A DNA stretch of 64,000 bases. Source: Endomychus coccineus (Eukaryota > Arthropoda > Insecta > Coleoptera > Endomychidae). Below, piece after piece: positions 8,887-20,880 of the stretch. Position numbers and translations under genes: made by a program. The notes under the pieces are model-generated. The model made no database searches. It was not told the DNA's origin and saw only the letters and a list, made by a program, of their open reading frames with translations. Location of the stretch: positions 47,083,139 through 47,147,138 of the forward strand of contig OY294070.1 in NCBI GenBank assembly GCA_958510875.1. Direction: 5' to 3'. Numbering within the stretch: the stretch's first letter is position 1; each line of letters opens with the position of its first letter.

Positions 8887-9441
8887 CTAGTCAGTTTGGG
8901 GGAGAGTGCCCCCCATACCCATTTTTTGAAAACCTCGTAATAAATCTAGATGGGCATCTTCCTTCGTAACATATTCAAACAATTTCCAGCTGTTTACACT
9001 GCAGCACATAGAATTATTGTGGTTGGAGTGATGAAGGCAGATATATCTACAGTTTCCTCGAACAAATTCTGGACAGCTACCTTTCAAATTCAAGACTTTC
9101 ACCTGGCGATCTAACCCCAATTTTTTTAGGATGTTCACTATGAATTTGGCTTTACCCTTTCCACTAACGTATATGATGCTATTTGGATCAATATTTTCCT
9201 TGAAAATTTCCTCAATCCTAGTATAGTCCTGGTATCCAGAGTTGTATGGAATTCCGTGGTACTTTTCACAAAACATTACTTGCTTCATTTGATTTTCTGC
9301 GAGTTCACTTAGCGGTGTGGGTGACTTGAATAGAAAATATTTTTCTAACTTTTTCTCACAATCCACCAAAGCAAGTTCCTTAACTATCATTCCATGGTAT
9401 GAGATTTGGAAGCTCTGAATGTCGACCGCCACACACTTCAT
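8887..9441 (-). CDS. Putative RNase H-fold/DEDD-like protein of Polinton A, 184 aa
   Basis: The product begins MKCVAVDIQSF, has VKELALVD about 20 residues on, a His/Gly segment (KYHGIPYNSGYQDY) and a later block IIYVSGKGKAKFIVNIL, and ends with a Cys/His-rich part (CPEFVRGNCRYICLHHSNH). The initial D-x-x-x-F strand followed by a second strand and a xVxGxxK motif resembles DEDD-type exonuclease-like proteins often found as uncharacterised families in insect genomes. The first acidic pair is reduced to a single Asp, so catalysis is doubtful. It precedes the frameshifted gene at 8255-8879 by 7 bp. Assignment of fold is inference. Confidence 0.5.
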   Translation of the reverse strand: MKCVAVDIQSFQISYHGMIVKELALVDCEKKLEKYFLFKSPTPLSELAENQMKQVMFCEKYHGIPYNSGYQDYTRIEEIFKENIDPNSIIYVSGKGKAKFIVNILKKLGLDRQVKVLNLKGSCPEFVRGNCRYICLHHSNHNNSMCCSVNSWKLFEYVTKEDAHLDLLRGFQKMGMGGTLPQTD

Positions 9442-9599
9442 CTTGAACTATACTGTCCTCATCGATATTATGCGAAGTCGCACGAAACGTTGTAGCCGAT
9501 GATCTCCGACCTTTCATTTGTCGTTTGCGAGCCGCATGAGTCGGACGAGTCGAACTGGTGGCGCCATCTCCACGTATCGGTCTATACCTTCTGGACCAA

Positions 9600-10170
9600 A
9601 GGTGCAGAATGCTTCGTAGAGGTGCTTCGCACCTCCACGAAGCAATCTGTACCATAGGTCCACCATGACAGCTGTCATGTGGTGGCGACACCTCTACAAC
9701 GCAATCTGTACCATAGGTCTGCCATGACAGCTGTCATGTGGTGGCGACACCTCTACAACGCAATCTGTACTTAGGGGTCCACCATGACAGCTGTACCTTA
9801 TGGTCGCCATGACAGTTGGATCTTATGGTCGCCATGACAGCTGGATCTTATGGTCGCCATGACAGCTGGATCTTATGGTCGCCATGACAGCTGTACCTTA
9901 TGGTCGCCATGACAGCTGTACCTTAGGGCCGCCATGCTGTCATGTGTTAGTCACGTGACCCTGTGACACACTTTTTGCACACACCCTGTATACTCTTTCA
10001 TGTGACACACTTTTTGCACGCACCCTGTATACTCTTTACAAACAACCGATCCTTATCACCAGACCGACACCCCTATGGCCGCCATCTTGGTTTTTGTCGT
10101 AGAACTAGGACCGACACCCCTATGGCCGCCATCTTGGTTTTTGTCGTAGAACTAGTGGTGTTCATCTACT
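9600..10170. repeat. Right terminal arm of Polinton A: nested minisatellites
   Basis: Several direct repeats are stacked. There are two to three copies of a ~59-bp unit with CTACAACGCAATCTGTAC (9625-9780), then six to seven copies of a 25-bp unit around CGCCATGACAGCTGGATC (9780-9935). Two copies of a ~41-bp unit with GACACACTTTTTGCAC follow (9963-10036), then two copies of a 47-bp unit with GGCCGCCATCTTGG (10061-10155). The arm ends at TCTACT. Tandem repeats in terminal inverted repeats are common in Polintons; the left arm is not in the window, so inversion cannot be checked. Confidence 0.8.
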
Positions 10171-10855
10171 TGGGTAGAGAAAATTCCGAATATTGAAATG
10201 TTCAAGACGCAACTCAAGAAGTCCATGGCGAAGGATAGTGGACACCCAAATATAGAAACTCTACAGAAAAAGATAGTGCAGGCACACAAGAAGACGCAAA
10301 TAGTTAGGAAGCATGAAAGGGTACAATAATATTGATGAACAAATAAAATAGAGAACCTGAAGGCAACATGTACGAAACACAAAAGAAAAATGATGAGACT
10401 CCTGAAAAAAGGGGAAGACATAGAACTATAAAGCGAGAAGCAAGGAAAATATTGAAATACGAAATACTGGACGAAAAAAAGAAATGCTGGAAAAGAACAA
10501 TATTAGAAATACAGGAGGATGTTGGGGCAACGGATATAAAATAGCAATGGAGCAATTAAATGCGGTCAAGATTGAACCTGGAGAAGGAGAGAAATGACGT
10601 AATAAACAGTCTCTTTCCCGTACATACGAAAATAAATTGGAAGAAAAACAAATGCGAGAGTCCAAGAAGATTCACAAAAGAGGAAATGATAACAGCGGCA
10701 AAAGCACTTGAAAACAGAAAAGTACCTGGCCTTGATGGAATATCACCTGAAATTACCCTGACCATATGATCAAGGCTATAAACGAAGCGCTGATAAAATA
10801 TATTTTCCTGACCGACATTAAGAAAGCCAAATTGTTATTGATCCCAAAACATGCA
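10171..10855 (+). mobile_element. Fragment of an R1-type LINE (ORF2 centre)
   Basis: Degraded plus-strand frames include the linker upstream of reverse transcriptase and its start: FTKEEMITAAKALENRKVPG followed by LDGISPE around 10675-10750, a motif typical of R1/Jockey-type LINE polymerases (K.P.LDGI.PE). Stops and frameshifts interrupt it throughout. It abuts the predicted end of Polinton A on the left and the 5' UTR of another LINE on the right. Confidence 0.7.
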
Positions 10856-10993
10856 AAAAACCTGCGGAAACTGGCTGACCTCCGCAGTATATAGCCTTCC
10901 CCCTGGTATGGGCGCACTGCCAGAGGGTGACCTTTACTTCGACCCTAATCGTGAGGAAAGAATGGAGGAAAGAAATAATAACAAAACTTATCA

Positions 10994-12731
10994 GTGGGAG
11001 AGATTGAAGATCCGACCGTGAGGAGGTCGTCAATAAACAGAGCTCCCCCTGGAGAAAGGGTGGAGAATGTAACTCTTGAGAGCCCGAGTCAGAAAGTGAA
11101 GAGTACTCCACCAGGGATCCCGAAGGCGGTATCAATGCCACAGGTGAATGTAGCTGAGACACAACAAATGAATTCAGAAGAAAAATATGAAAGAAGTAGC
11201 GAGGGAAGGAAACGGCCAAGGGACAGGAGCAATATCAGTCCTATGGAATTACTGATAAGGAAGAGGATAAACCCAAATATGATGAACATGGAACACATAA
11301 ATAGAACTGAAGATATTGAAACTGAGACAGTGACAGAAATCATAATTACAGCGATGAGGGACATCACCTGTCTGCGGGGGAATTGGAGAAAAGTATGTAA
11401 CACAAACCTAAAGTTGAAAGCGCTGATAAGCAAATTTCAGCCTCCTGTCGACAGTTTGAAGGGAGAAATAGTCAAGGAATGGGTGGAGAAAAATAGTCAA
11501 AATAGACCAAAGATTGTCAAAGTAAGTATGGGGACATAGACTATGAGGACACAGACGATGGGAGATGACGTGATAATAGATGAAATAACACCTCCAACCA
11601 GTGCCGATGAATGGATGAATCTGGTGGACAAAGAATGGAACGACGGCATTTTCGTGAACACCGAAATAGTGATAGGCAACTGGGTGGACGAGAAGAAGGA
11701 TGGTACAAAAGTCTACATGACAAATAAGGAAAGTAGGACAGCTGTGGAGGAGAAAATTCTAGCTAAATACCCCGAACTGAACCACATTGTAGGAGACTTC
11801 GGAGTAGTGGAAAACTACTATAGAATAAAAGAGAAAGGAACCTAGAGAGATGAAACTATCAGGTGCATCAAAGCAAACCTAGGGGACTCGGATACATGGA
11901 GTTTTGAATTTATTAAGAATATCCGTGAGGAGGCGACCAATGCAGAATGTGTAACAATGAATCTTCCTATAGACATGGACAGGCTACGTTTGAAGAAGAT
12001 GATAGGAGCTGCTTTGTATGGCTCAGGTACGAACGTAAAAATATTTTGCAAGAACCCACAGGACCCAAAGAAACCTACGGAAAGGAACACATATGCACTT
12101 GAGGATGTCAAAACAGCTGACTACAGGAGGAGTATTGAGAACATTCGTAACACCAGGGGAAGAAGGCACTGTGAAAAGGGACGCGGAAAATGCTGAAAAG
12201 ATAAGTAAAGTGCTGATTGATGCGAACAAAGCAAACGAACTGAGAAAATGGAAGATAGAAACAAACGAGGGGCTCTCATCCCTACACATTAGAGAAATGG
12301 ATCTCCTAACCACAGAAGAAGTTCATGAGGCAATAAAGGAAGCAATCCCTTATATAGTAAGGGCAGCCTATAAATCAAGCGAACTTAGACCTATGGCAGC
12401 AAATACACGTGCTATAACTGTCACGATGGGCAAAAGCGAGGCGGAAGAACTACTGCAAAGAAAAACAACTGAGGTAGGAATGGTGAAATGCCAGATTGAG
12501 AAACGAATCCAAATGACCAGATGCTACAGATGTTGGTCGTACGAGCATAGGTCTGATAACTGTAAGGGCCCAAATCGCAAAGAAATGTGTTTCTGATGCG
12601 GCGAGACTGAACATACTTCTAAGGGGTGTGAGGCTGGAATATACTGTCCAGTATGCGCAAAAAAGGGACATTCATCGGGAACAGCAAAGATCTCTGACAG
12701 CTGCAATAAGATCCATGAAACAATAAAATAG
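10994..12731 (+). pseudogene. LINE A ORF1 (gag-like) with zinc knuckles, broken
   Basis: The remnant starts near MGEIEDPTVRRSSINRAPPG, which matches the start of LINE B ORF1 (EDIQDPSVRRTSLSRTPPS). Frames shift at about 11540, 11845 and 12090. The last third carries three CCHC-like knuckles: CYRCWSYEHRSDNC, CGETEHTSKGC (preceded by an in-frame TGA) and CPVCAKKGH. Three knuckles at the ORF1 C-terminus is usual for R1-clade elements, where the protein packages element RNA. It ends with TAG at 12729-12731. Confidence 0.7.
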
Positions 12732-12734
12732 CAG

Positions 12735-15306
12735 TCCATATACAGCAAACGAATCTAGGCATGGTAAGATCCGCTCACGATATAGCATACGCTACAGTAA
12801 AAGTGAGGAAGTAGAAATATTGATATTTTCAGAGCCGAATAAGAGTATCATCAAGACAGCGAGATGACTTACACACCTAAATTCGTACACAAGTAGAGAA
12901 GGTTTTATCTGCTCAGACTTTGAATCATATGTAATGTTTGTAGTATATGTGTCACCGAATATAAAAATGAGGCAATTCAGAAGAGATATGAACACACTGT
13001 TTGAAAGTGCTCAAGGGAAGAGGCTCCCAGTAATAATAGCAGGAGACATAAATTCAAAATTTCAGAGAGGAGAGGAATTAGAAGAGTGGCTCGGGTTAAT
13101 CGTACTGAACACGGGAGATCCCACCTTCATTAGAAATACTTGATGTACACAATGAGGCACGAAAACAAGAGAATAAGTGTGGAAAACTGGGATATAAGAA
13201 ATGAGAATCCGTACACATATCATGGACAAATGTATTTTGAAATTCGCGACGGCCGTCATTACCCAAGGTGGGTAATGAAGAAGGAACTGAGGTCTGAGGT
13301 TTTCACTCAAAAAATCAAAGAGTATAGTGGTAGCAGCACGTACCTCTACAGTTATATGGCAAGAAAATTCAGGGAGGCACAAATGAATAGTCTGAACACC
13401 CGACAGAAAGAAACTGCATACTGGTGGGTACCGGAAATAGACGTTCTCGCAAGTTGTATAATAAAAAATATAGAATCATAACAAGAAGGAGAACGGATGC
13501 GCATGGAAATGCTATAGAGATACAGAGCATAAAAGAGAGAATGCGTGAAATGAGGAAGGACGTCAGATCCAAAATACCGACCAAGCGGCGAGTGTTGAAA
13601 AAAATACCCGAAGAGCTAGACACAGATATCTGGGGACAAGAATACCAGATCGCTACTAGACATCTTCGCACCTCAGCACCCCCCTTTGTACTCTCAGTTA
13701 GAAGGAAGAAGAAAATTTTGTCAGATCTATTTCCCACGAATCCCGAGTCCCTACAGGAAAATGAACCGGTAGCTGACCCACCGCTTTTCACCATAGAGGA
13801 ACTTAAATACTGCAGCAAAGCGCTGAAATTGAACAAGGACCCGGGCCCTGATATGATCACTCCTCTAGAAGTCAGATTCGCGATAGAAACAATACCACAT
13901 GAGGTGTTACGAATTGCTTGGAAAACAGGAGTTTCCAAGGGAATGGAAAGTGGCCAAAAAAGACAAAGATCAGAACCTATCCTCAGGATTTCGCCCAATA
14001 TGCCTGCTAAATGTGTTTAACAAAATTTTCAAAAGCCTTATACTCGGTCGCTTTCTAGAAGAGGCAAATAGATCAGATCCACTGTCAGAAAACCAATTTG
14101 ACTTCAGAGCTGGGAAGTTATGAACTTAACACGAGACACCGACTGGACCTGGTGCGCGATGGTAACCATCGATGTAGAAAATGCCTTCAACAATGCGTCA
14201 TGGAGCAAACTCAGGAAAAATTTATGGGATAGGATTCAGCACGTACTTGGTGTGTCTAATTGAGTCGTGATTTGACGAAAGGTACGTCGAGCTGAAAAAG
14301 GGGACAGTTATAGATACAGTATCGTTGTCTCACAGGGCTCGGTCCTCGGGCCGACCCTGTGGAACATATCGTATGATGAAGTGCTTCGCCTTAACTACCT
14401 GCAGGATGTGACACCTGTGGGGTATGTGGACGACCTTGCTCTTATGATGACTGCAAATTCGGAGGATGTCCTAAAACAGCGGGTTGCAAAATCATTCGAC
14501 ATGGTCGTAAAATGAATGACGACGAACAAACTCAAGATCGCAATGACGAAAACGGAGACTATAGTACTTAAGGGTTCAAGAAGGAAGAACGAGCTTGAGT
14601 TTCTCATCTCCGGAGCAACAATCAGACCGGTGCGTAAGCTGAACTTTCTGAGTGTTGTCTTGGACGATAAAATCTCTTTTGGGCCTCACACCGTAGAGGC
14701 TATAGCAAAGATGAACGATAGAATGGATACATTGCAGAAAATTATGCCAAATATAGGGGGACCAACTTGCAGGAGGAGAGTAATCCTGAGTGGTATGGCA
14801 CATAGTGTAGTACTATACGCATCCCCTTTATGGGCTCGGTTATCGAGACAGAAAAATATAGGACAATGCTTTTGGCAGCACAGAGGAGAATACTACTGAG
14901 GACAACCTGCGCATACCGAACGGTGTCAGGCGAGGCAGCCCAAATCATCGCGGCCACTCCGCCATTATACCTAAAAATCATGGAATATACATTTCTGTTT
15001 AACGTCCATAACTCTCATACAGCAGGGGTAAAGAAAATGGCCAGGAAAAGAACCATAAGGATGTGGCAAAACAGGTGGGGTGAAGAAAACGGAAAGGCTC
15101 AATGGACCCAGGAACTAATAACGGATATTGAAGATTGGGTGGAATGTAGGTTCAGAACGACAAACTATTTTTTCACGCAGTTCCTAAGTGGACATAGGTC
15201 TTTTGCAGCATTTACTAAAAGGATCGGGAAAACGAACCGCGACCTATGCCCCTCATGTCGAACAATAGACAACCCCGAACATGTATTTAAAGAGTGCGAA
15301 CGATAG
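12735..15306 (+). pseudogene. LINE A ORF2: endonuclease, reverse transcriptase and C-terminal finger, broken
   Basis: The endonuclease start reads IQQTNLGMVRSAHDIA, with FSEPNKS after a shift, then IIAGDINSKF (about 13040) and NTGDPTF. Reverse transcriptase blocks follow: the linker with KDPGPDMITPLE (about 13845), FRPICLLNVFNKIFK (about 13985), IDVENAFNNASW (about 14170), GSVLGPTLWN (about 14340) and YVDDLALM (about 14425). The C-terminus has CPSCRTIDNPEHVFKEC, the usual CCHC finger of R1-type ORF2. Several stops and frameshifts break it. The encoded enzyme would nick its target DNA and reverse-transcribe the RNA in place. Confidence 0.75.
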
Positions 15307-15773
15307 ACAGAAGGACGGATGGAGCTTGAGAATGAATTGGAACACTTACCGAGTGTGGCAGAAATAATTCGACTCATGCTGTCAGGGCCTCATAGATGGA
15401 GGATAATATACAATTATATTGTTAAAATAATGAGGAAAAAATAAACAGCAGACAGGATGAATGAGGACAGGAATGTAAGATTGGAAGGAAGTGATATCGA
15501 GAGTGAGTCTGAATGGGCATATGGGATAATGAGATTGACAAAATAATGGTAGGGAGTGGGCTAACGATAAGAACCCATGAGTTTCATTTCGACTCACTAC
15601 CTAAAAATAAATGGGAAATGATTCTCTGAGAACTCTCACGAACACCGGCGAGAGTTATACCAGACTCAGAGGAGTTTTAGTGGGTAGGCCTATCTATAGG
15701 AGAGCCCCACATTCCTTGTTGCCATCGAAACTAAGCACTTGGCGTGCGTAATGCATCTCTCCTCCGTCTAAAA

Positions 15774-15803
15774 AAAAAGTTAGGTTAGGTTAGGTTAGGT
15801 TGG
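15774..15803 (+). repeat. Interstitial (TTAGG)n tract joined to LINE poly(A)
   Basis: Nine A residues at the end of LINE A run directly into four GTTAG units and a partial fifth. TTAGG is the ancestral insect telomere repeat. Poly(A) abutting TTAGG in this orientation is as I recall it for SART-type telomere-targeted elements. The tract is short, so the locus is probably interstitial rather than a chromosome end. Confidence 0.8.
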
Positions 15804-16908
15804 TTCCCCTTCTAGGAGTCGTAACACCTTGTCGATGGTGGAGAGGCTCAAGTTACTGCTGTAACGAAAGGCCCTCGTTCCTTATAAACTACTATACTCT
15901 GGCTAAAAAGAAATAACACCGACGAAGCTGAGATTCTAACGCATCAAAGTTTTGTACATCCTATGTAGAACAAGTTGAAGCCACTAGGAGATAAGGAAGT
16001 TCTCATTCAATTCACCGTTGACTGCCAGAATCTCGTACCCCCTCTGACGTTTTATTTCTTTTGACAAAAAAAAAACAGTATGAAAGAAGAACGGATTTTA
16101 CACGAAAAGGATTGAAGAATCAGTCGTCCGTCCGTCACTACGATCCAGGTATATCATGACCGACCGTTTAATCAATTCAATTCCGTTAATTTTCGAGACT
16201 TTATTTTTATTTTTCATTATAAACTCCGTCCGCGTTCCGTAGGATCCATTCATATACTTTGACTAAGTCCGAAGGTAAGTATTGTACAACTAACTCCAGT
16301 TCCGAGTGACCACCGAAAACTAAATAATTTATTATCTGTGTTGAGGAAAAACACCTCATATTCCGCCCGATTGATTTCCGAAAACCGAATAATTTATTAT
16401 TTGTTTGACGAAAAATAGACCGCTTGCCGAATGGATTTCAAGTACCGAAAACCAAATAATTTATTATTTGTGTTGAGGAATTGACCCGATCATTGAAGAA
16501 CTCGAATATTATTAGCGAACACATAAATTTCCACGATTCAAAATAAATACAACCACCTGTGTCGATAGTATCCCAGATACTGACGAACTATTAAATTATT
16601 TCTGCTTTTCTTATCACGGGTCAACGTTCCAAACGTACACAACTTGGCGTCTTAAGTTTTTTTTTCGAAGACCATCTGTCCGAAGTAAACAACTGTGTAA
16701 CGCGAACAGACATTCTGATTTGAATTTTATTCTAGAACTTCCGAAGGTTTAATTATTGCAAACTATCCCGACTAGGTCAAACACTTGACTAAATTTATCA
16801 AATTGATTTTATGAAATTGTTGTCCATTTAGACTAGAAGTGAATATATATTTTCTTTTGTACATATATTCTCTACAATCAATCATTTCATTTAAAGAACT
16901 GTATATAA
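15804..16908. other. No gene recognised; three short palindromic repeats
   Basis: I find no convincing frame here. Three imperfect copies of a motif with CCGAAAAC and AATAATTTATTATT lie near 16313, 16378 and 16446. The rest is AT-rich spacer up to the insertion point of Polinton B. Confidence 0.6.
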
Positions 16909-16914
16909 TATATG
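16909..16914 (+). repeat. Target-site duplication, left copy (TATATG)
   Basis: The six bases TATATG precede AGTAGGTATGG here and follow its inverse at 34550-34555. Six bases is the known Polinton target-duplication length. Confidence 0.95.
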
Positions 16915-17500
16915 AGTAGGTATGGCGCCACTTGGGCCCGCCAGACAGAGAGCCTTATCAGATGTAGGCAACCAGTAGCGCATGCGCGGTTGGGGTGTGA
17001 CCTCTAGGGTGTGGTGACCTTCTGCTGACCTCTAGGGTGTGGTGTCCTTCTGCTAGGGTTTTGTGGTAATCAGCTTGTATACAAGGTCGCTCGAAACAGC
17101 TTGGTGTGAGGGAGAATTTCAACGTAAACATATTCTCTGACAAAAGATACGAGATACTCGAGAGTCTGTGAATATTCACGAAAATAAACTTAATTCAACT
17201 CATCATTCTATAGTAACAATTGCGGTTAAACGGGTAAATCATATCTGTTTGAAACACCTAGCCAACGTGTTAAATTATTAAAATGAAATAATTCAATTTA
17301 TCGTTCTATCGCGGTTAAATGGATAAATCATATCTGTTTGTGAAACATATAGCAAGATTGCAACGAGTTAGAAGCCGCAAATATTTATATGATAATGTTA
17401 ATATTTACCAGGCTCGGCCCCAGGCATTTACCAGGCTCGGACCCCGACATTTGTTTCTCCACGCTTCAAAAATTTCCACGATTGTAGATATAAGGCCGAT
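16915..17500 (+). repeat. Left terminal inverted repeat of Polinton B (outer block)
   Basis: This matches the reverse complement of 33480-34549 in ordered blocks: AGTAGGTATGG at the tip, CCTTATCAGATGTAGGCAAC, GCGCATGCGCGG, AGTCTGTGAATATTCACG, AAATCATATCTGTTTGAAAC and TTAATATTTACCAGGCTCGG. The left arm has an internal duplication of the AAATCATATCTGTTTG and CCAGGCTCGG blocks. Blocks are separated by indels, so the arms have diverged for some time. Confidence 0.88.
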
Positions 17501-17585
17501 AGAACAACATGTTATTAATCATTCTATGCTACCTCGCAAACCAGACGAACGAATATCTAGAGCACAAAGCAGCTCATGTGATCGA

Positions 17586-18010
17586 GGTTAGCGATCAGCG
17601 TGACGAAAACGACTCGAAAGCGTGACGAAAGCGACTCGGAAGCGACATGAAAAAAACGATTAAAACGACATAAAAAACGACCAAAACGACATAAAAAACG
17701 ACCAAAACGACATGAAAAACGACCAAAACGACATAAAAAACGACCAAAACGACATAAAAAACGACCAAAACGACATGAAAAACGATAAAACGACATGAAA
17801 AAACGATAAAACGACATGAAAAACGACCGAAACAACATGAAAAACGACCAAAACGACATGAAAAACGATAAAAAACGACTCGAAGACGAAAGCGTGACGA
17901 AAACGACTCGAAAGCGTGAAGAAAGCGTGACGAAAGCGTGACGAAAACGTGACGAAAGCGTGTGGAAAGCGTGACCAAAACGACTCGAAAGCGTGTGGAT
18001 CGTACAAGGC
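17586..18010. repeat. Minisatellite of ~18-20-bp units in Polinton B
   Basis: Units of the type AACGACATGAAAAACGACCA alternate with GTGACGAAAACGACTCGAAA variants for about 420 bp. The repeat produces long apparent minus-strand frames in all three phases, which are artefacts of its periodicity. In the right arm the corresponding interval holds the zinc-finger and metalloproteinase genes. Confidence 0.9.
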
Positions 18011-18149
18011 GTGTGGCAGCCCAACGAGTTTGTAACATATAGTTCACATAATATTATATCCGGACCACCTTTTTGCATGATTTACAAATTTTAGACTTAT
18101 ACCAACCCTTAAGCTAGATTATATAAAACACATAGCTGCTGCTGAAGCT

Positions 18150-19330
18150 AACATTTAGTTATTGAAATAATAAGTATGATTTCACATTATTAGAATCTAA
18201 TGAGGTAGTTTGAACAGCCGTCAGTTAGAAAATACACATAGAAAATATACAATTTTCCAGTATACCCTCTCTCTCACAGAGGTGAGTTACTTGTTTGTGA
18301 GATACCATTGAATATAATCACTGGATGTAAGCAGAGGTTAGTGTTTCATTTTACATATAGCTGTAATATTATTGATATCTATTCACATGTAGTTATTATT
18401 ATTGATATCTATTCACATGTAGCTATTATTATTGATATTTACATATAGTTACAATATACTCATTTCACATAATTAGAATCTAATATTATATCATAGGAAA
18501 TAACCTGAATAGTCTGAACATAAGCGCTTTTAACATTTAGTTGAATATTTGTGGGCATTTATGAGATATATAGGTGGTTTGGGGTCCATCAGCTCGGTGG
18601 AAGAACTCTACTCAATAAGTAAACGATCGATCCTTGTATATTTGTTAAATATATATTACGCTGTAGAATTATTATTATCGTAAACGACGGTGTGTCTTAT
18701 TTCATTTATGAAACATACGATAATTATATTCAACCGATTATAAATTGTACCCGCGATAAAAACGGCTGGATAGATAAATTATATCAAACTCCGTTCATCA
18801 GCAAACCAACGGTTTCCCTCAAAACCGTGTGAACGGATTTGCATAGACGCGTGGGTCTAAAAGGCTGAAGACTTCATTTCTCAAGATCCACCAGGGCCTT
18901 AAACATGTGTTTGTGTATGTGTTCGAAGGTAAGCACTCTTTTGATATTTTTTTATCCTATTGTTATAATGAATCTAAAAGAAGTTGGGCGATAGTTAACT
19001 ATTATGAAGGTAGAAATATTTTTGAATTCTCAGAATATGTTTCGACGGTAAAAAATATGAAAATGATTCAATGTTAAGATTTGTTCCAACCTTTTGAAAT
19101 ATGTACAGATAGGTGTGAGCCGAAAAACAGAGCTTCCAACTCCATGAAAATATAACTACAGTTTAAAAAAGGGGTCTGAATATTATTCTGAATTTGAACA
19201 TGTTTAAAAAAGAACATCACCATATAATTTTCTACTTGCATGTAACATCATTCTGAAAACATGATTTTGGCTCTAGTTAAAACAAATTTCCAGGGGGCTA
19301 CAATTGTAAAATTACCGCCAGGATAAAAAT
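18150..19330 (+). repeat. Inner inverted-homology block of Polinton B, left side
   Basis: Blocks here match the reverse complement of 29800-31010. Examples are CTCAATAAGTAAAC plus GTAGAATTATTATTATCGTA (18610-18690 versus 30500-30600), AGACTTCATTTCTCA followed by AAGGTAAGCA (18868-18940 versus 30365-30420), and ATTTTCCAGTATAC plus CTCTCACAGAG (18250-18285 versus 29803-29845). The last block is out of order relative to the others, so the arms are rearranged. Donor-like GTAAGC/GTGAGT follow two of the blocks on both sides. Confidence 0.7.
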
Positions 19331-19609
19331 TTTCTTGAAATCCTCATTACATGTTTTTGGTTTTAAAATGAATGGCTCTCCAACGAATTACTACAGTTGT
19401 CATATAATTATCCATTAGTAAAAACCCAATGTGAATACTTCAACTATTTTGCCATCCTAAGGAATAAGTATAAAAGAGTTACTACAAGCTGATAAAAAAA
19501 TATTCGTAATCACCTATATACTTCCAGAGATTAGCAGTATGCCTCTGATTTAAATCATTAAATTTAACCGTTGTATAAGATAAAATATAATTTTAGAAAA
19601 TTAATATCA

Positions 19610-20880
19610 TCTAGAGAGCCGAATAAAATTGCAAGCAGTAGAAATATTTAGGTCAAAAAATACAGAGCGAATTTTCAACGAATTACAGCATATATACTCA
19701 TACCTATATTGATAGGATAATTATTCGAAATCCCCATCTGAATACAGTTTCTTATTAAATTTGATCCTTGAAATATATATATATTACTTCAAGTATTTTA
19801 TCATTCACAAGGAAAATGGTAATATAAAGAATTAAATTTCCTATTTGAACACATTTTCTTATAATTACCACAGTTAACCACACATGAATAGTAATATAGT
19901 TCTTATAATTATCATATATATTTCCCTCTATATGAACATATATATTTCCAGAGATTAGTAGAGGCTTATTCAATTTAGAAATTATTTAATTAATATTTCC
20001 AGAGATTAGAAATTATTTAATTAGTAATGGTTTGTTTTAAATTATTCAATTTAGAAATTATTTATTCCATCCAGAGAGCTGGAATAAAATTGCAAGCAGT
20101 AGAAATATTTAGGTCAAAAAATACAGAGGTTAAAGAGCTTCACCATATGTTTTCCTCTAGTGAGGGAATTTCCAACGAACCACACATGAGTTAGTAATAT
20201 AAAAACTTCAACTATTTTATCATTCACAGGGAAAATGGTAATATAAAGAAATAAATTATTCACAATTTCCTATTTGAACACATTTTTCTTATAATTATCA
20301 TATATACTTCTCACTATATGAACATATATATTTCCAAGATTAGTAGAGGTTTGTTTTAAATTATTCAATTTAGAAATTAATATCATCTAGAGAGTCGGAA
20401 TAAAATTGCAAGCAGAAGAAATATTTAGGTCAAAAAATACAGAGGTTAAAGAGCTTCACCATATGTTTTCCTCTAGTGAGGGAATTTCCAACGAACCACA
20501 CATGAGTTAGTAATATAAAAACTTCAACTATTTTATCATTCACAGGGAAAATGGTAATATAAAGAATTAAATTATTCACAATTTCCTATTTGAACACATT
20601 TTTCTTATAATTATCATATATACTTCTCACTATATGAACATATATATTTCCAAGATTAGTAGAGGTTTGTTTTAAATTATTCAATTTAGAAATTAATATC
20701 ATCTAGAGAGTCGGAATAAAATTGCAAGCAGAAGAAATATTTAGGTCAAAAAATACAGAGATTAAAGAGCTTTACCATATGTTAGTGAACGAATTTTCAA
20801 CGAATTACAGCATATATACTCATACCTATATTGATAGGTAAATTATTCGAAATTCCCATTTGAACACAGTTTCTTATATT
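19610..20880. repeat. Tandem ~316-bp repeat, about three and a half copies
   Basis: GGAATAAAATTGCAAGCAG recurs at 20081, 20398 and 20713, with an older copy near 19622. Each is followed by the same AT-rich sequence including TTTAGGTCAAAAAATACAGAG. The two central copies are nearly identical. No coding potential is seen. Confidence 0.88.

Larger units (their letters stand above)
1..10170. mobile_element. Polinton A (Maverick), right-hand part
   Basis: The stretch contains a Polinton integrase C-terminus, a protein-primed-type PolB and several small genes in compact converging blocks, followed by a minisatellite-rich arm. The right end is placed where the sequence reads TCTACT, the reverse complement of AGTAGA. 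The two other Polintons in the window also begin AGTAG(A/G)T, and Polintons characteristically begin with AG. LINE sequence follows directly after 10170. The left end lies outside the window, so the target duplication (predicted TGGGTA, 10171-10176) cannot be tested here. Confidence 0.8.
10857..15773 (+). mobile_element. R1-clade LINE A (TRAS/SART-like), degenerate, ending at telomeric repeats
   Basis: The element has a 5' UTR (10857-10993) closely related to the one of LINE B at 35055-35158 (shared GGGCGCACTGCCAGAGGGTG), then ORF1, ORF2 and a 3' UTR with GGTAGGCCT and CCTCCGTCT before a short poly(A). Four TTAGG units follow immediately. Two ORFs, Cys/His knuckles in ORF1, an AP-like endonuclease and a C-terminal CCHC finger in ORF2 are the R1-clade layout, to which the telomere-specific TRAS and SART families belong. 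Many stops and frameshifts show it is dead. Confidence 0.8.

Noticed and set aside
10152..11679. Several minus-strand frames with Phe/Ser-rich composition
   Set aside because: They are antisense shadows of purine-rich LINE ORFs on the plus strand.
15680..15775. 5S rRNA-like segment (TAAGCACTTGGCG)
   Set aside because: Similarity is superficial; position and poly(A) show it is the 3' UTR of the R1-type LINE.
15774..15803. A chromosome end
   Set aside because: Only four TTAGG units lie in the middle of the window with tens of kilobases of sequence on both sides, so it is interstitial.
17557..18078. Three long minus-strand frames rich in SSRFRHAF and VVFHVVL
   Set aside because: They are overlapping readings of an 18-20-bp minisatellite in all phases; no start context or family.
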